64,000 nt of DNA from a virus. The stretch covers positions 58,830 to 122,829 of IMG/VR virus record IMGVR_UViG_3300033064_004648; one strand, 5' to 3'. The notes below the pieces were generated by a model. It was not told the DNA's origin, ran no database searches, and saw only the letters and a list, made by a program, of their open reading frames with translations. The translations under genes were made by a program, and so were the position numbers. Positions 1 to 7,076 of this stretch are shown one piece after another. Position 1 is the stretch's first letter, and every line of letters starts with the position of its first letter.

Positions 1-393
1 GGATATGTTGCAAGCAGTTATCTTCCGTCTGGTAGTAAAAAAGACGGAAAGATATCAATTGCTATGCATAGAATAATTACAAACTGTATTGACAAAAAAT
101 TAGTTCCAGATCATATAAATCACATTAATTATGACAATCGAAAAAGTAATTTAAGAGTTGTTACTTATTCTCAAAACAATCAAAATAAAATTATTTATAA
201 AAAAAATACTTCTTCTGGACGTATGGGAGTTTGTTGGCAAAAAAGTATAAACAAATGGTATTCATACATTAATATCAATAAAAGAAGGATCAATTTAGGG
301 TATTATGAAAAATTAGACGACGCTATAAAAGCAAGAGAATTAGGCGAGATTGAGTACTTCAAAAAATATAGGTGTGGACAACCTAACCCTTGA
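1..393 (+). CDS. HNH homing endonuclease with AP2 DNA-binding domain, 5' truncated by window edge
   Basis: The frame is open from base 1, so the gene starts outside the window; the first internal ATG is at 64. The visible part has an HNH_3-like core (MHRIITN, then DHINHINYDNRKSNLR) followed by a C-terminal AP2-like domain (SSGRMGVCWQK, WYSYININ, LGYYEKLDDAIKARE). This is the standard layout of free-standing phage HNH homing nucleases, in which HNH cuts DNA and AP2 binds the site. It ends just before the promoter at 390. Family assignment is secure. Whether the protein is active cannot be judged without its N-terminus. Confidence 0.88.
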   Translation, partial: GYVASSYLPSGSKKDGKISIAMHRIITNCIDKKLVPDHINHINYDNRKSNLRVVTYSQNNQNKIIYKKNTSSGRMGVCWQKSINKWYSYININKRRINLGYYEKLDDAIKARELGEIEYFKKYRCGQPNP

Positions 394-418
394 CAAAATG
401 TAAGATGTATGGTATTAT
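390..418 (+). promoter_or_regulatory. Sigma-A-type promoter of the early operon
   Basis: TTGACA at 390-395, a 17-nt spacer and TATTAT at 413-418, with TG one base upstream of the -10 (extended -10). An overlapping TATAAT at 416-421 would give a 20-nt spacer. It precedes the run of small plus-strand genes and matches the five minus-strand promoters in this window in layout (CCTTGAC start, 17-nt spacer, TGn before the -10). Confidence 0.8.
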
Positions 419-427
419 AATAGAAAC

Positions 428-460
428 AAAACAACATAAAACAGTAATTTTATCATGTTT
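428..460 (+). promoter_or_regulatory. Dispersed leader hairpin, copy 1 (imperfect)
   Basis: AAACAACATAAAA and TTTTATCATGTTT form an imperfect hairpin directly ahead of the AAGGAG ribosome site of the gene at 474. It is one of about ten related hairpins at gene junctions in this window whose best conserved part is the downstream arm. With the promoter at 390 it lies near the 5' end of the early transcript. Confidence 0.55.
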
Positions 461-473
461 AAGGAGAAAATAA

Positions 474-785
474 ATGACTAAACTATTAGCGTGTAGGTGT
501 GGTGGAGAACCATTTTATTCGTTGCGTCATGTAGATGGTTATGGAGATTCAGAACAGGTTACTTGTAGTATGTGTGGCATTACGACTGGTGGCATGTATG
601 CGGAGGGTGTAGCTGTAAAAGTATGGAACGAGCGCGCACCAGACCCACGACTTCTAAAGGCGATTGAGGAGATAGAAGAAGCAACGGAGAAACAAATAGA
701 ATTATATGGGCAAGAATATTTTACTGGGAAAGCAGATTCAGTAACGATTTTAAATAAGCATATTCCGAAGGTGAAAGATGAATAG
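474..785 (+). CDS. Lar-like zinc-ribbon protein (putative restriction alleviation)
   Basis: 103 aa. The N-terminal half has a zinc-ribbon layout: CRCGGEPF, then CSMCG, followed by AVKVWNERAP. This Cys pair / Cys pair / WNxR pattern is the signature of the Lar restriction-alleviation family and related small phage proteins. The C-terminal half is helical and acidic. Start ATG 474 has AAGGAG at 461-466. First gene behind the early promoter, a suitable place for an anti-restriction function. Family resemblance is clear; a real role against host restriction is inference. Confidence 0.7.
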   Translation: MTKLLACRCGGEPFYSLRHVDGYGDSEQVTCSMCGITTGGMYAEGVAVKVWNERAPDPRLLKAIEEIEEATEKQIELYGQEYFTGKADSVTILNKHIPKVKDE

Positions 786-876
786 AACTGCTATAATTGG
801 TGCTAACGTAATTATGGAAGTCCAATCGGGGCATTTAGCAAAACAGGAAGGTATTGGGTATAGAAATGAAAATTAG
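778..876 (+). CDS. Small hypothetical protein, 32 aa
   Basis: ATG at 778 overlaps the 3' end of the Lar-like gene (GATGAATAG) and the frame runs to TAG at 874-876. GAAGGTG lies just upstream inside the preceding gene, so translation could be coupled. The product is short with no recognisable motif. It overlaps the next gene by 11 nt. It could be a chance frame; the tight junction and correct strand are the only support. Confidence 0.35.
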   Translation: MNRTAIIGANVIMEVQSGHLAKQEGIGYRNEN

Positions 877-1042
877 TGAATTACTTAAAATTTTAAGGGC
901 AAAGAAAAAAGCGTATGGAGATCTTGAAATCAGAGTTTATGATCCTGATTGGCGGGCATATTATAATATTGATGTAAAATATATTGAAAAAACAAATGAT
1001 GAAGGCGATGATTTTCTTTGTTTAAATACCCCTTCAAATTAA
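866..1042 (+). CDS. Small phage protein of the 'KISELLKIL' type, 58 aa
   Basis: Start chosen at ATG 866, giving MKISELLKILRAKKKAYGDL, which resembles the N-terminus of a common small phage protein (helix, then 'G/D-DLEI.V.D' and a beta hairpin). An in-frame TTG at 854 sits almost on top of AGGAAGG (845-851), too close for good initiation, but it cannot be excluded. The central DPDWRAYYNI and the final strand fit a small alpha/beta fold. Function unknown. Confidence 0.6.
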   Translation: MKISELLKILRAKKKAYGDLEIRVYDPDWRAYYNIDVKYIEKTNDEGDDFLCLNTPSN

Positions 1043-1062
1043 TATAATAAAAGGCAAAACAA

Positions 1063-1221
1063 ATGATTGCAGATAAGCGATTGAATAAAATTAGAAAACT
1101 AGTTAACATTATCTATACGGCAAGAAGTGTAATAGAAATAACTGTTGCCGCAAATGAACTTGTTAAACTATCCAAGGAGATAAGGCATGAAAAACGCATT
1201 AGATTATATTCTGGCGGATAA
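1063..1221 (+). CDS. Small hypothetical protein, 52 aa
   Basis: ATG 1063 is preceded by AAAAGG about 7 nt upstream. The product is basic and helical (MIADKRLNKIRKLVNII), without known motif. It overlaps the start of the next gene by 35 nt, which carries that gene's AAGGAG site inside this frame. It fills an otherwise empty 140-nt gap in a tightly packed operon, which is the main reason for calling it. Confidence 0.5.
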   Translation: MIADKRLNKIRKLVNIIYTARSVIEITVAANELVKLSKEIRHEKRIRLYSGG

Positions 1222-1519
1222 TGTTAATATGGCTTTTCTTTGGAATGAAAAACAGATGGTTGTTATAAATGCAGCAAGAAAAGAATTAAAAACCCTTCGC
1301 CGACAGAATAAAGATTTTATTGATGATGCAAAGGCGTTGACAAATTCTATTGCGTCCTTAAAGGATTTTGTAAATCTAAGTGGGCTTACATTCAAGAAAA
1401 AAGATGGTTCAGGTATTGGTAGTGGAGAAGCGTTGGTGTTCGGACAGTTTATAACTAATATAGATGAGGCAATAGAACAACACAACGCCCTCATGCAGAA
1501 ATATAATAAAACCACATAA
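1187..1519 (+). CDS. Hypothetical helical protein, 110 aa
   Basis: Start ATG 1187 has a strong AAGGAG at 1172-1177. The product looks mostly helical with a likely coiled-coil segment (INAARKELKTLRRQNKDF). No family recognised. The stop codon lies inside the left arm of the perfect 13-bp hairpin at 1509-1540, so the last codons of this gene are part of that element. Confidence 0.75.
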   Translation: MKNALDYILADNVNMAFLWNEKQMVVINAARKELKTLRRQNKDFIDDAKALTNSIASLKDFVNLSGLTFKKKDGSGIGSGEALVFGQFITNIDEAIEQHNALMQKYNKTT

Positions 1520-1540
1520 AATAGTTCTTTTATGTGGTTT
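1509..1540 (+). promoter_or_regulatory. Dispersed leader hairpin, copy 2 (perfect 13-bp stem)
   Basis: AAACCACATAAAA (1509-1521) pairs perfectly with TTTTATGTGGTTT (1528-1540) around a 6-nt loop. It overlaps the stop codon of the upstream gene and lies 16 nt before the start of the next. There is no U-run after the stem, so it is not a classical terminator. This is the best formed copy of the family. Confidence 0.8.
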
Positions 1541-1555
1541 AATAAAAAAGGAAAA

Positions 1556-1816
1556 ATGAAACAATTAATGTTATTAGAAGTTCGTGGAAGAACCAAGCCG
1601 TGGGATTTTATTGTCGAAGGCGATAGTGACTATCTGGAAGAATGGAGAGAAGACGGTCTTGATATCAATCCGCTAGTCAATGTAATTCCTGAATGGGTAG
1701 TAGACATAGGACTTTTACGACCATGGTGTTTTTTTCAAGATCTATTAAATAGTAAATGGGCTGGAAGAATTTTGATAGGTTGCATTATTGTTGGAATTAT
1801 AATATCGGTTGTATAA
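1556..1816 (+). CDS. Small protein with C-terminal membrane anchor, 86 aa
   Basis: Start set at ATG 1556 behind AAAAAAGGAAAA rather than the upstream in-frame ATG at 1532, which lies inside the hairpin arm. The N-terminal ~65 residues are soluble (LLEVRGRTKPWDFIVEGDSD). The last ~20 residues (AGRILIGCIIVGIIISVV) form one transmembrane helix, giving a tail-anchored layout. No family recognised. An early membrane protein could act in host takeover or exclusion; that is speculation. Confidence 0.7.
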   Translation: MKQLMLLEVRGRTKPWDFIVEGDSDYLEEWREDGLDINPLVNVIPEWVVDIGLLRPWCFFQDLLNSKWAGRILIGCIIVGIIISVV

Positions 1817-1825
1817 TAAAATCGG

Positions 1826-1854
1826 TATGATAAAATGATTCTTTTATGCGGTTC
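1826..1854 (+). promoter_or_regulatory. Dispersed leader hairpin, copy 3 (degenerate)
   Basis: ATAAAA (1830-1835) pairs with TTTTAT (1842-1847). The 3' arm continues GCGGTT, close to the GTGGTT of other copies. It precedes AAGGAA and the gene at 1878. The outer part of the stem is lost, but position and 3' arm match the family. Confidence 0.5.
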
Positions 1855-1877
1855 AAGAAAACATAAGGAAAAGTAAA

Positions 1878-2078
1878 ATGAAAATTAAAAATAGACAAGG
1901 CGTGTGGATCAATACTAGAACTGATTGGGGATATGAAACCAATGCAGATTTTGTGCTTGCATTATTGGAGCATGGGGAAATGACAAGGGATGTTTTATCT
2001 GAAATTTTGAATCTAGATAGTTTACCAGACGACTTGAATAAAAAAATTCGAAAAGTTTTGGACAGAAATAATTTTTAG
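1878..2078 (+). CDS. Hypothetical protein, 66 aa
   Basis: ATG 1878 with AAGGAA upstream. The product begins basic (MKIKNRQGVWINTRTDWGYE) and continues as a helical region with two turns (VLALLEHGEMTRDVLSEIL, SLPDDLNKKIRKVL) that may be a small helical bundle. It is preceded by a leader hairpin. No family recognised. Confidence 0.7.
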   Translation: MKIKNRQGVWINTRTDWGYETNADFVLALLEHGEMTRDVLSEILNLDSLPDDLNKKIRKVLDRNNF

Positions 2079-2102
2079 AGATCTCACAATAAAAGGAGAA
2101 AA

Positions 2103-2420
2103 ATGAGCAAAATTGAAGAACTGCGTAAGATTACAGAAGAAGTAAGGGAGAAAAAAAATGCAGATTGGGAATCTATTCGTGTAAAGTTTTTTAATGGAAA
2201 GTTGTTCGAAAGAATACTGTCTGATTTTGAAGAAGAGGCATTACTGGTGGCTCAAAAGGGTGAGCATATTGCTTTTATCAGGATGGATACATATTTTCCT
2301 CGTGGCGTTATTCCGGACAATGGTGAAAGTCTGCTTGACTATGCTATGACAAGGACTGGCTATTTTTATTCGTCCGATAAAACAAACGATGGTGGGCGTA
2401 CATTGGGATTTTCGTGGTAA
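2103..2420 (+). CDS. Hypothetical protein, 105 aa
   Basis: ATG 2103 has AAAAGGAGAAAA upstream. The N-terminal ~25 residues form a charged helix (MSKIEELRKITEEVREKK). The rest is alpha/beta with IAFIRMDTYFPRGVIPDNG. No recognised domain. It lies in the cassette of early small genes, each preceded by its own ribosome site. Function unknown. Confidence 0.72.
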   Translation: MSKIEELRKITEEVREKKNADWESIRVKFFNGKLFERILSDFEEEALLVAQKGEHIAFIRMDTYFPRGVIPDNGESLLDYAMTRTGYFYSSDKTNDGGRTLGFSW

Positions 2421-2425
2421 TATTG

Positions 2426-2457
2426 AAACAACATAAAATGATGTTTTTATGTGGTTT
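2426..2457 (+). promoter_or_regulatory. Dispersed leader hairpin, copy 4
   Basis: AAACAACATAAAA pairs with TTTTATGTGGTTT with one mismatch, loop TGATGT. It lies between the stop at 2420 and the AGAGGA site of the gene at 2467. Confidence 0.72.
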
Positions 2458-2466
2458 AGAGGAAAA

Positions 2467-2727
2467 ATGAGAAAACAAGAGCTGTTAGACGAAGCATATA
2501 AGAAAGAAACAAGAGAGACATTTTCTACGAAAAAAGATAGACGAAATCTTTGGCTAAAACATGGTGTCGTACATGGCGATCTTCTTGTTGTACAGAGGAT
2601 TTACTATTGGTTACGTTGGAAACTTACAGGACAGAAACTAAATTTATGGAAAATGACACCACACTATGTTGTGTTGAATAAAGATTTTTTAAAGGATATG
2701 TGGTTTGAAGATATAAAGGAGATTTAA
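2467..2727 (+). CDS. Hypothetical basic protein, 86 aa
   Basis: Start set at ATG 2467 (MRKQELLDEAYKKET) because AGAGGA lies 5 nt upstream; the in-frame ATG at 2449 is in the hairpin arm. The product is rich in Lys, Arg and Trp (VQRIYYWLRWKLTGQK), suggesting contact with nucleic acid or membrane surface. No family recognised. The next gene starts 1 nt after its stop. Confidence 0.7.
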   Translation: MRKQELLDEAYKKETRETFSTKKDRRNLWLKHGVVHGDLLVVQRIYYWLRWKLTGQKLNLWKMTPHYVVLNKDFLKDMWFEDIKEI

Positions 2728-2728
2728 A

Positions 2729-2932
2729 ATGAAATGGATTTCAAAGCGCCCTATTTATGATGACAGTAGATATATAAAAAAATTTTTACTCTTCCCCATA
2801 AAAGTAAAAAGAGAAGTATGTTGGTTAGAAACAGCATATATTTTCCAAGTATGGAATCATGGATGGAAAAATAAATTTTTTATTACAGAGGAATATTACA
2901 ATGATTTTGACCAAAAAAGGAAAGACAAATAA
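2729..2932 (+). CDS. Hypothetical basic protein, 67 aa
   Basis: ATG 2729 with AAGGAG at 2716-2721 inside the previous gene, so the two are likely translated together. The product is rich in aromatic and basic residues (MKWISKRPIYDDSRYIKKF, FQVWNHGWKNKF). No known motif. Confidence 0.68.
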   Translation: MKWISKRPIYDDSRYIKKFLLFPIKVKREVCWLETAYIFQVWNHGWKNKFFITEEYYNDFDQKRKDK

Positions 2933-2950
2933 AATGCATCTTTTATGTGG
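2929..2950 (+). promoter_or_regulatory. Dispersed leader hairpin, copy 5
   Basis: ATAAAA (2929-2934) pairs with TTTTAT (2941-2946), and the 3' arm continues GTGG as in the other copies. It starts within the stop of the upstream gene and precedes the ribosome site for 2968. Confidence 0.6.
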
Positions 2951-2967
2951 AAAAAGGAAAAAAATAA

Positions 2968-3435
2968 ATGAAAACAATTGACATGAATTGGAGAGGGTAT
3001 TCATTCTCTGCCAACGACGACAAGGATAGATCAACGCATGACAAAATACTTATTAGAGTAGATAAATATACTTATGCTGAATTTACAAGAGATGCTATAT
3101 TAGAGTTGATAAGGGAACTGGCTGAATACATTGAAGATGACGATGCCGCTGAAAATGACATATTACAAACTCAACGGACTAAATTAGAATTAGGGGCAAC
3201 GGCGGCAGAATTTGTGGTAGGACCAATCGCAGAAGAATTGGCGTTGTGTATGAGATATTTCGAGAAGAATATCCCGACAGAAGAAACAGAATTCCCTCCA
3301 ATTAAAAACTTCTTTCTACATCCATTAATAGAGGACATAGAAAATGATATAATGGCTCATGCGATTGAATATCCTGACCACGGTTTTAAAATAAAAGTTG
3401 AATGGATTCCTTCAGCTAAGAAGAAAACAAAATGA
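2968..3435 (+). CDS. Early protein carrying a tail-fibre-derived segment, 155 aa
   Basis: ATG 2968. Residues 1 to about 55 are unlike anything I recognise. From about residue 56 to 101 the protein matches the C-terminal part of the tail fibre encoded at 19,683-21,695: both contain NDILQ, KLELGAT, a PI pair and an LC.RYF ending in the same order. The corresponding DNA is also visibly similar. The remaining ~50 residues are unrelated (EFPPIKNFFLHPLIEDIEND). The simplest reading is a chimera formed by recombination with a fibre gene. Its stop overlaps the next ATG (ATGA). Function unknown. Confidence 0.75.
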   Translation: MKTIDMNWRGYSFSANDDKDRSTHDKILIRVDKYTYAEFTRDAILELIRELAEYIEDDDAAENDILQTQRTKLELGATAAEFVVGPIAEELALCMRYFEKNIPTEETEFPPIKNFFLHPLIEDIENDIMAHAIEYPDHGFKIKVEWIPSAKKKTK

Positions 3436-3752
3436 TAAAAATATATTCAGGAGCATTATCAAGATACTTTGAAAAATTTACATTAAATAAAGACGACCCA
3501 TTTTACATATTTTTTCCTTGTAAAAAAACATGGCGTGGAATAGAGGTAATTCCAACAGAATGTAGCAAATGGGCAAATGAGATTGGTTCTTATAGAATGA
3601 TATTTGATGAAAACAATCTCAAATATAATTCTTTTGCGATTACGAAGGAAGGTATTGAAATACAAATTTCTAAAAACAGATTAATAGAAAGCCAAGAACA
3701 ATTAGTCAACGAAATAAGCCAAGGATTTTTGGTGCCTTTAAAAACCAAATAA
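3432..3752 (+). CDS. Hypothetical protein, 106 aa
   Basis: ATG 3432 overlaps the previous stop by 4 nt, so translation is probably coupled. Mixed alpha/beta with many aromatic residues (FYIFFPCKKTWRGIEVIP). No family recognised. Confidence 0.7.
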   Translation: MIKIYSGALSRYFEKFTLNKDDPFYIFFPCKKTWRGIEVIPTECSKWANEIGSYRMIFDENNLKYNSFAITKEGIEIQISKNRLIESQEQLVNEISQGFLVPLKTK

Positions 3753-3769
3753 AATACATATTTTATGTG
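3741..3769 (+). promoter_or_regulatory. Dispersed leader hairpin, copy 6
   Basis: ACCAAATAAAAT pairs imperfectly with ATTTTATGTG. It overlaps the stop of the gene ending at 3752 and precedes AAAAGGA and the ATG at 3785. Confidence 0.62.
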
Positions 3770-3784
3770 AAAAGGAATATAAAA

Positions 3785-3982
3785 ATGGAATATGAAATAG
3801 TAATGGAAGAACGGATGACTTTAAACAGTGCAGAAATCGATGCATTTATGTCGCTTGTAGGCGAAACGACTAGAAAGCAAAAAATGGGTTTTAGAGTCTC
3901 TGAATCAGACTCTAATTTATTGGATGAAGTTTATTTTGAGGTGTGTGATTTGCGCAGACAGAATAACATAGAAACCACATAG
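3785..3982 (+). CDS. Hypothetical protein, 65 aa
   Basis: Start set at ATG 3785 (MEYEIVMEERMTLNSAEID), since AAAAGGA sits 8 nt upstream; the in-frame GTG at 3767 is part of the hairpin. Acidic helical product without known motif. The next gene starts 1 nt after its stop. Confidence 0.68.
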   Translation: MEYEIVMEERMTLNSAEIDAFMSLVGETTRKQKMGFRVSESDSNLLDEVYFEVCDLRRQNNIETT

Positions 3983-3983
3983 A

Positions 3984-4187
3984 ATGATAAGAAAAATATA
4001 TCTAAGATTGCTTTTATGGGGTTTTAGAATCGGCGCATTTTTTCATTGGGAGTTTGCAGAAGACCAGTGCGAGGATTTAGAACTTGCTCTTAACGATGAG
4101 TTTATTGCTGGTATGAGAAAAATAATTAAAGCTGTAGAATCTACGGATTTTGATATTGGTAAGGTAAAAAAGGTTGATAAGTTATAG
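3984..4187 (+). CDS. Hypothetical protein with N-terminal hydrophobic helix, 67 aa
   Basis: ATG 3984. The first ~20 residues (MIRKIYLRLLLWGFRIGAFF) form an amphipathic or membrane-associating helix with positive charge at its start; the rest is acidic and helical. There is no clear ribosome site, so expression may depend on coupling to the gene ending at 3982. Confidence 0.6.
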   Translation: MIRKIYLRLLLWGFRIGAFFHWEFAEDQCEDLELALNDEFIAGMRKIIKAVESTDFDIGKVKKVDKL

Positions 4188-4190
4188 TAA

Positions 4191-4219
4191 AAAACCACAT
4201 AAAATGAGGGTTTTATCAT
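4191..4219 (+). promoter_or_regulatory. Dispersed leader hairpin, copy 7
   Basis: ACCACATAAAA (left arm intact) pairs with TTTTATCAT. It lies just before AAAAGGAAAA and the ATG at 4233. Confidence 0.62.
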
Positions 4220-4232
4220 AAAAGGAAAAAAT

Positions 4233-4868
4233 ATGGCGGCAATAGCATACGATAATAATGGAAATATAAGGATACCAAAAAAAGAAAATAAAAAGGAGAA
4301 AATAATGAGTGCACTAAGTGATTATGTGAACGTAAAAAATTACAAAATAGAAATAGATGGCAATACTATGGGAGATTCAATTTTGAGCGGAGAAGTAAGT
4401 ATTGGATTTGATTGGGCAGAAGAAAATAAAAAAGTTTTTACCAAGGAGATATTAAAAAGCATGAAAAACAATAATGAATTTACTTTTATGAACAGGATAG
4501 GAGAGTTTGCAACATATATTCAAAATGAAACAAATTACGAAAATCTAGTACCAAAAAGAGTTATCTATAATGGGCGCACCACTATTTGCAAATGGAAAGA
4601 TGGTACAAAAACAGTTGTCAAAGCAACTAAAGATGATAATCCAACACATGAGCACGGCGTAGCCATGGCAGTTATTCGAAAACTATTTCCAAGCCGACAA
4701 GAATTTCTTAGGTTGGTGGATAGTGGATATGATGTGATTGAAGAGACAAAGAAAAGAGAGATAGAAAAAGCAGAACGAAAAGAAATTGCGAGACTTGAAA
4801 AAATAAGAATAAAAGATGAAAAAGAACGTGCAAAAGCAAAACTTGGCGAGTTTATCGTAAAGGAATAA
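4233..4868 (+). CDS. Phage protein with 'WKDGTKTVVK' domain, 211 aa
   Basis: ATG 4233 with AAAAGGAAAA upstream. An internal ATG with AAGGAGAAAATA in front (near 4305, MSALSDYVNVKNYKIEI) could give a shorter form. Residues ~107-165 contain PKRVIYNGRTTICKWKDG, TKTVVKATKDD and HEHGVAMAVIRKLF, a conserved domain of unknown function frequent in phages of Firmicutes. The C-terminal ~45 residues form a charged coiled coil (KKREIEKAERKEIARLEK). Domain resemblance is from memory of the family; function unknown. Confidence 0.78.
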   Translation: MAAIAYDNNGNIRIPKKENKKEKIMSALSDYVNVKNYKIEIDGNTMGDSILSGEVSIGFDWAEENKKVFTKEILKSMKNNNEFTFMNRIGEFATYIQNETNYENLVPKRVIYNGRTTICKWKDGTKTVVKATKDDNPTHEHGVAMAVIRKLFPSRQEFLRLVDSGYDVIEETKKREIEKAERKEIARLEKIRIKDEKERAKAKLGEFIVKE

Positions 4869-4871
4869 GTA

Positions 4872-5036
4872 ATGGACAAAATCAATGTACTTGCAAAAAA
4901 CATTATAGCTATGCTCATGGATTACGATGAGTCGCTTGCTGATTTTTTTATTGAATTAGATGAAATCGATAAAAAAGAACTCATGAGTGATTTAGAAGAT
5001 ATAATTTATATTGCCACAGAAAAATATTGGGCATAG
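4872..5036 (+). CDS. Small acidic hypothetical protein, 54 aa
   Basis: ATG 4872 follows AAGGAATAAGTA and the frame ends at TAG 5034-5036. The product is an acidic, probably all-helical peptide (VLAKNIIAMLMDYDESLADF, then ELDEIDKKELMSDLEDIIY). It fills the gap between 4868 and the GIY-YIG gene and has a good ribosome site. No family recognised. Confidence 0.62.
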   Translation: MDKINVLAKNIIAMLMDYDESLADFFIELDEIDKKELMSDLEDIIYIATEKYWA

Positions 5037-5041
5037 ATAGA

Positions 5042-5878
5042 ATGAAACATGGAGTTTACAAAATTGAAAATATTTGTGATAAATCATTATATATTGGATC
5101 GGGGAATCTAAAGGAAAGATTTTATCATAACTTCAATGATCTAAAAAGAAATGCCCACTATAATTCCAATTTTCAAGAATCGTACAATTTATACGGCAAA
5201 GAAAATTTTGAATTTATTGTTCTTTTGTATTGTGAATCATTTGAGTTGATTCGTTATGAACAATTTCTTGTAGATAAATATAAAAATTCTGGCTTATTAT
5301 ATAATGTTTGTATTTATGATGTTCAAAACAGAAAAAAAGTTAAAGCAACCCAAAAAACGCGTGCAAAAATGTGTAAAAGCCATCCCGATATGAGAGGTAA
5401 AAACAATCCTATGTGGGGGAAGAAGGGAAAAAATAGCCCTCTTTATAGAAGGTATAACGGTAAAAGCAATCCTTTTTATGGCAAAACACATACTTCAGAG
5501 ACAATTGAAAAGATGTCAGGAGAAAATAATCATGGCATTATAAAAGAAACAATAGTAAGGCAGGTAATAGATCTGTTGGAAAAGAAAGTATTACAAAAGG
5601 ATATTGTTAAAAAAACTGGTATTAGTTTATCTACTATAGCAAAAGTAAAACAAGGATTTTATAATGATATATATAATCTTCCAACGAAAAAATATATTCG
5701 CGGAAATACTAAAGATAAAGAAATAGTTTTAGAAATTTTACAACTATTGAATAAAGGAATGATACAGTCTGATATTGCCAAAAAATTAAACGTTGGAATA
5801 GGAACAGTTTATAAAGTAAAAAGTGGTGGATACAATAAGACTTATAATTTAGAAAATAATGAAAAAAATAATAAATGA
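5042..5878 (+). CDS. GIY-YIG homing endonuclease (NUMOD3, two C-terminal HTH repeats)
   Basis: The start is placed at ATG 5042 (MKHGVYKIENICDKSLYIGS); a TTG at 5027 in frame overlaps the upstream gene. Residues ~3-90 are the GIY-YIG nuclease (GVY...LYIGSG, R in the LKERF helix, E near YEQFL). Then come NUMOD3 motifs (GKNNPMWGKKGK, GKSNPFYGKTHTSETIEKM) and two HTH/IENR-like repeats ending FYNDIYNLP and GYNKTYNL. The modular C-terminus binds DNA. It sits between small early genes and the nucleotidase gene, whose ATG overlaps its stop. This copy lacks the leader RNA seen before minus-strand nuclease genes. Confidence 0.92.
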   Translation: MKHGVYKIENICDKSLYIGSGNLKERFYHNFNDLKRNAHYNSNFQESYNLYGKENFEFIVLLYCESFELIRYEQFLVDKYKNSGLLYNVCIYDVQNRKKVKATQKTRAKMCKSHPDMRGKNNPMWGKKGKNSPLYRRYNGKSNPFYGKTHTSETIEKMSGENNHGIIKETIVRQVIDLLEKKVLQKDIVKKTGISLSTIAKVKQGFYNDIYNLPTKKYIRGNTKDKEIVLEILQLLNKGMIQSDIAKKLNVGIGTVYKVKSGGYNKTYNLENNEKNNK

Positions 5879-6405
5879 AAACAATAATTCTCGACGTAGA
5901 CGATGTTATTTTGGATCTTGTTCCTAACTGGTTAAGACTTTATAATAAAGATTTTAATGATAATTTAACAACAGAACAAGTTACTGAATGGAATATTACA
6001 AAGTTTATAAAACCAGAGGCAAAACAATCTATTTATAAATATGTTCACGGTGGTGAAGTTTTTCGAACTGCTCAACCAATTAAAGGCGCCATAAAATCAA
6101 TTCTCCAAATTATATCTTGGCAAAACAATAGAATTGTTTATGTAACGGCTGGCGATCCTATGGATGCTAAATACAATTGGTTATGTAAACATAAAATACT
6201 GTTTCGTCGAGAAGATTTTGTGACGGCGTTTGATAAAAGTTTAATAAGAGGATTTTCAATTTTGGATGATAAATATGAAAATGTTGTTGGGTTTAAAGGA
6301 AAACAATATCTTTTTGATCGTCCGTGGAATAGACATTATAATGCCCCCAATAGAATATATGATTGGAAAGAGTATATGACACAACTAAGAAAGGATTTAG
6401 AATGA
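5875..6405 (+). CDS. 5'(3')-deoxyribonucleotidase, HAD fold (NT5C-like)
   Basis: 176 aa. It opens with the HAD catalytic motif (ILDVDDVILDLVPNWL: first Asp nucleophile, second Asp general acid/base). Motif II is VYVTAG near residue 85; motif III/IV lies around FSILDDKYENV. The DVDDV...W.NW layout is typical of phage pyrimidine deoxyribonucleotidases, which remove phosphate from dNMPs. ATG overlaps the GIY-YIG stop. It belongs with the dNMP kinase, RNR and MazG genes downstream in a nucleotide-pool operon. Confidence 0.82.
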   Translation: MKTIILDVDDVILDLVPNWLRLYNKDFNDNLTTEQVTEWNITKFIKPEAKQSIYKYVHGGEVFRTAQPIKGAIKSILQIISWQNNRIVYVTAGDPMDAKYNWLCKHKILFRREDFVTAFDKSLIRGFSILDDKYENVVGFKGKQYLFDRPWNRHYNAPNRIYDWKEYMTQLRKDLE

Positions 6406-7076
6406 CCGAAATGCGAAATGATTTAACAGGACAAAAGTTTGGCAGATGGAAAGTAATTAAATTCAGTCATATGGACAAAAGACAAGGAGCTCACTGGTTA
6501 TGTGAATGCACCAACGACGGAAACAGAAGAGTTGTAAGTGCTGGTTCTTTAAGAAGCGGAAATTCAAAGAGTTGCGGATGTTTAAGTTCAGAAATAACAG
6601 CTAATAGGAATAAAAGAAATGCAAAATGGCAGGGTGATTCTACTACTAATCCAAAACTATATAATGCGTGGAATCATATGAAACAAAGATGCGAAAAAGA
6701 TTATGTTCATAGCAAAAAATATTATAAAGACAGGGGAATTAAAGTTTGTAATGAATGGCAAAATTATAATATTTTTAAAAAATGGTCATTGAAAAATGGT
6801 TTTGGGAAGGATTTATCTCTAGACAGAATTGATAATGACGGAAATTACGAACCTACAAATTGTCGATGGGTTGACGCACAAACACAAGCAAACAACACAC
6901 GCACAAATCACCGAGTTGTTATAAACAATGTTTCAAAAACTTTAATGGAGTGGGAAAGATTTAGTGGGATTAAACGAGAAACTATTGCTTACAGAGTAAA
7001 AGCAGGATGGAAAGACCAAGACTTATTAAATCCGCCTAAAATTCAAGCGAAAGAACAAGGTTATGGAAAAAATTAA
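6402..7076 (+). CDS. HNH-type homing endonuclease
   Basis: Start chosen at ATG 6402 (MTEMRNDLTGQKFGRWKVIK), which overlaps the nucleotidase stop as ATGA. The N-terminal DLTGQKFGRW...C.C...V..GSL..G..KSCGC segment is a zinc-bearing module common in these nucleases. The core has YNAWNHMKQRC, YYKDRGIKVCNEW and LDRIDNDGNYEPTNCRW, the HNH-like active region. The C-terminus holds a small DNA-binding segment (LMEWERFSGIKRETIAYRV). It separates two nucleotide-metabolism genes and has a 14-nt overlap with the kinase, typical of a recent homing insertion. Confidence 0.85.
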   Translation: MTEMRNDLTGQKFGRWKVIKFSHMDKRQGAHWLCECTNDGNRRVVSAGSLRSGNSKSCGCLSSEITANRNKRNAKWQGDSTTNPKLYNAWNHMKQRCEKDYVHSKKYYKDRGIKVCNEWQNYNIFKKWSLKNGFGKDLSLDRIDNDGNYEPTNCRWVDAQTQANNTRTNHRVVINNVSKTLMEWERFSGIKRETIAYRVKAGWKDQDLLNPPKIQAKEQGYGKN

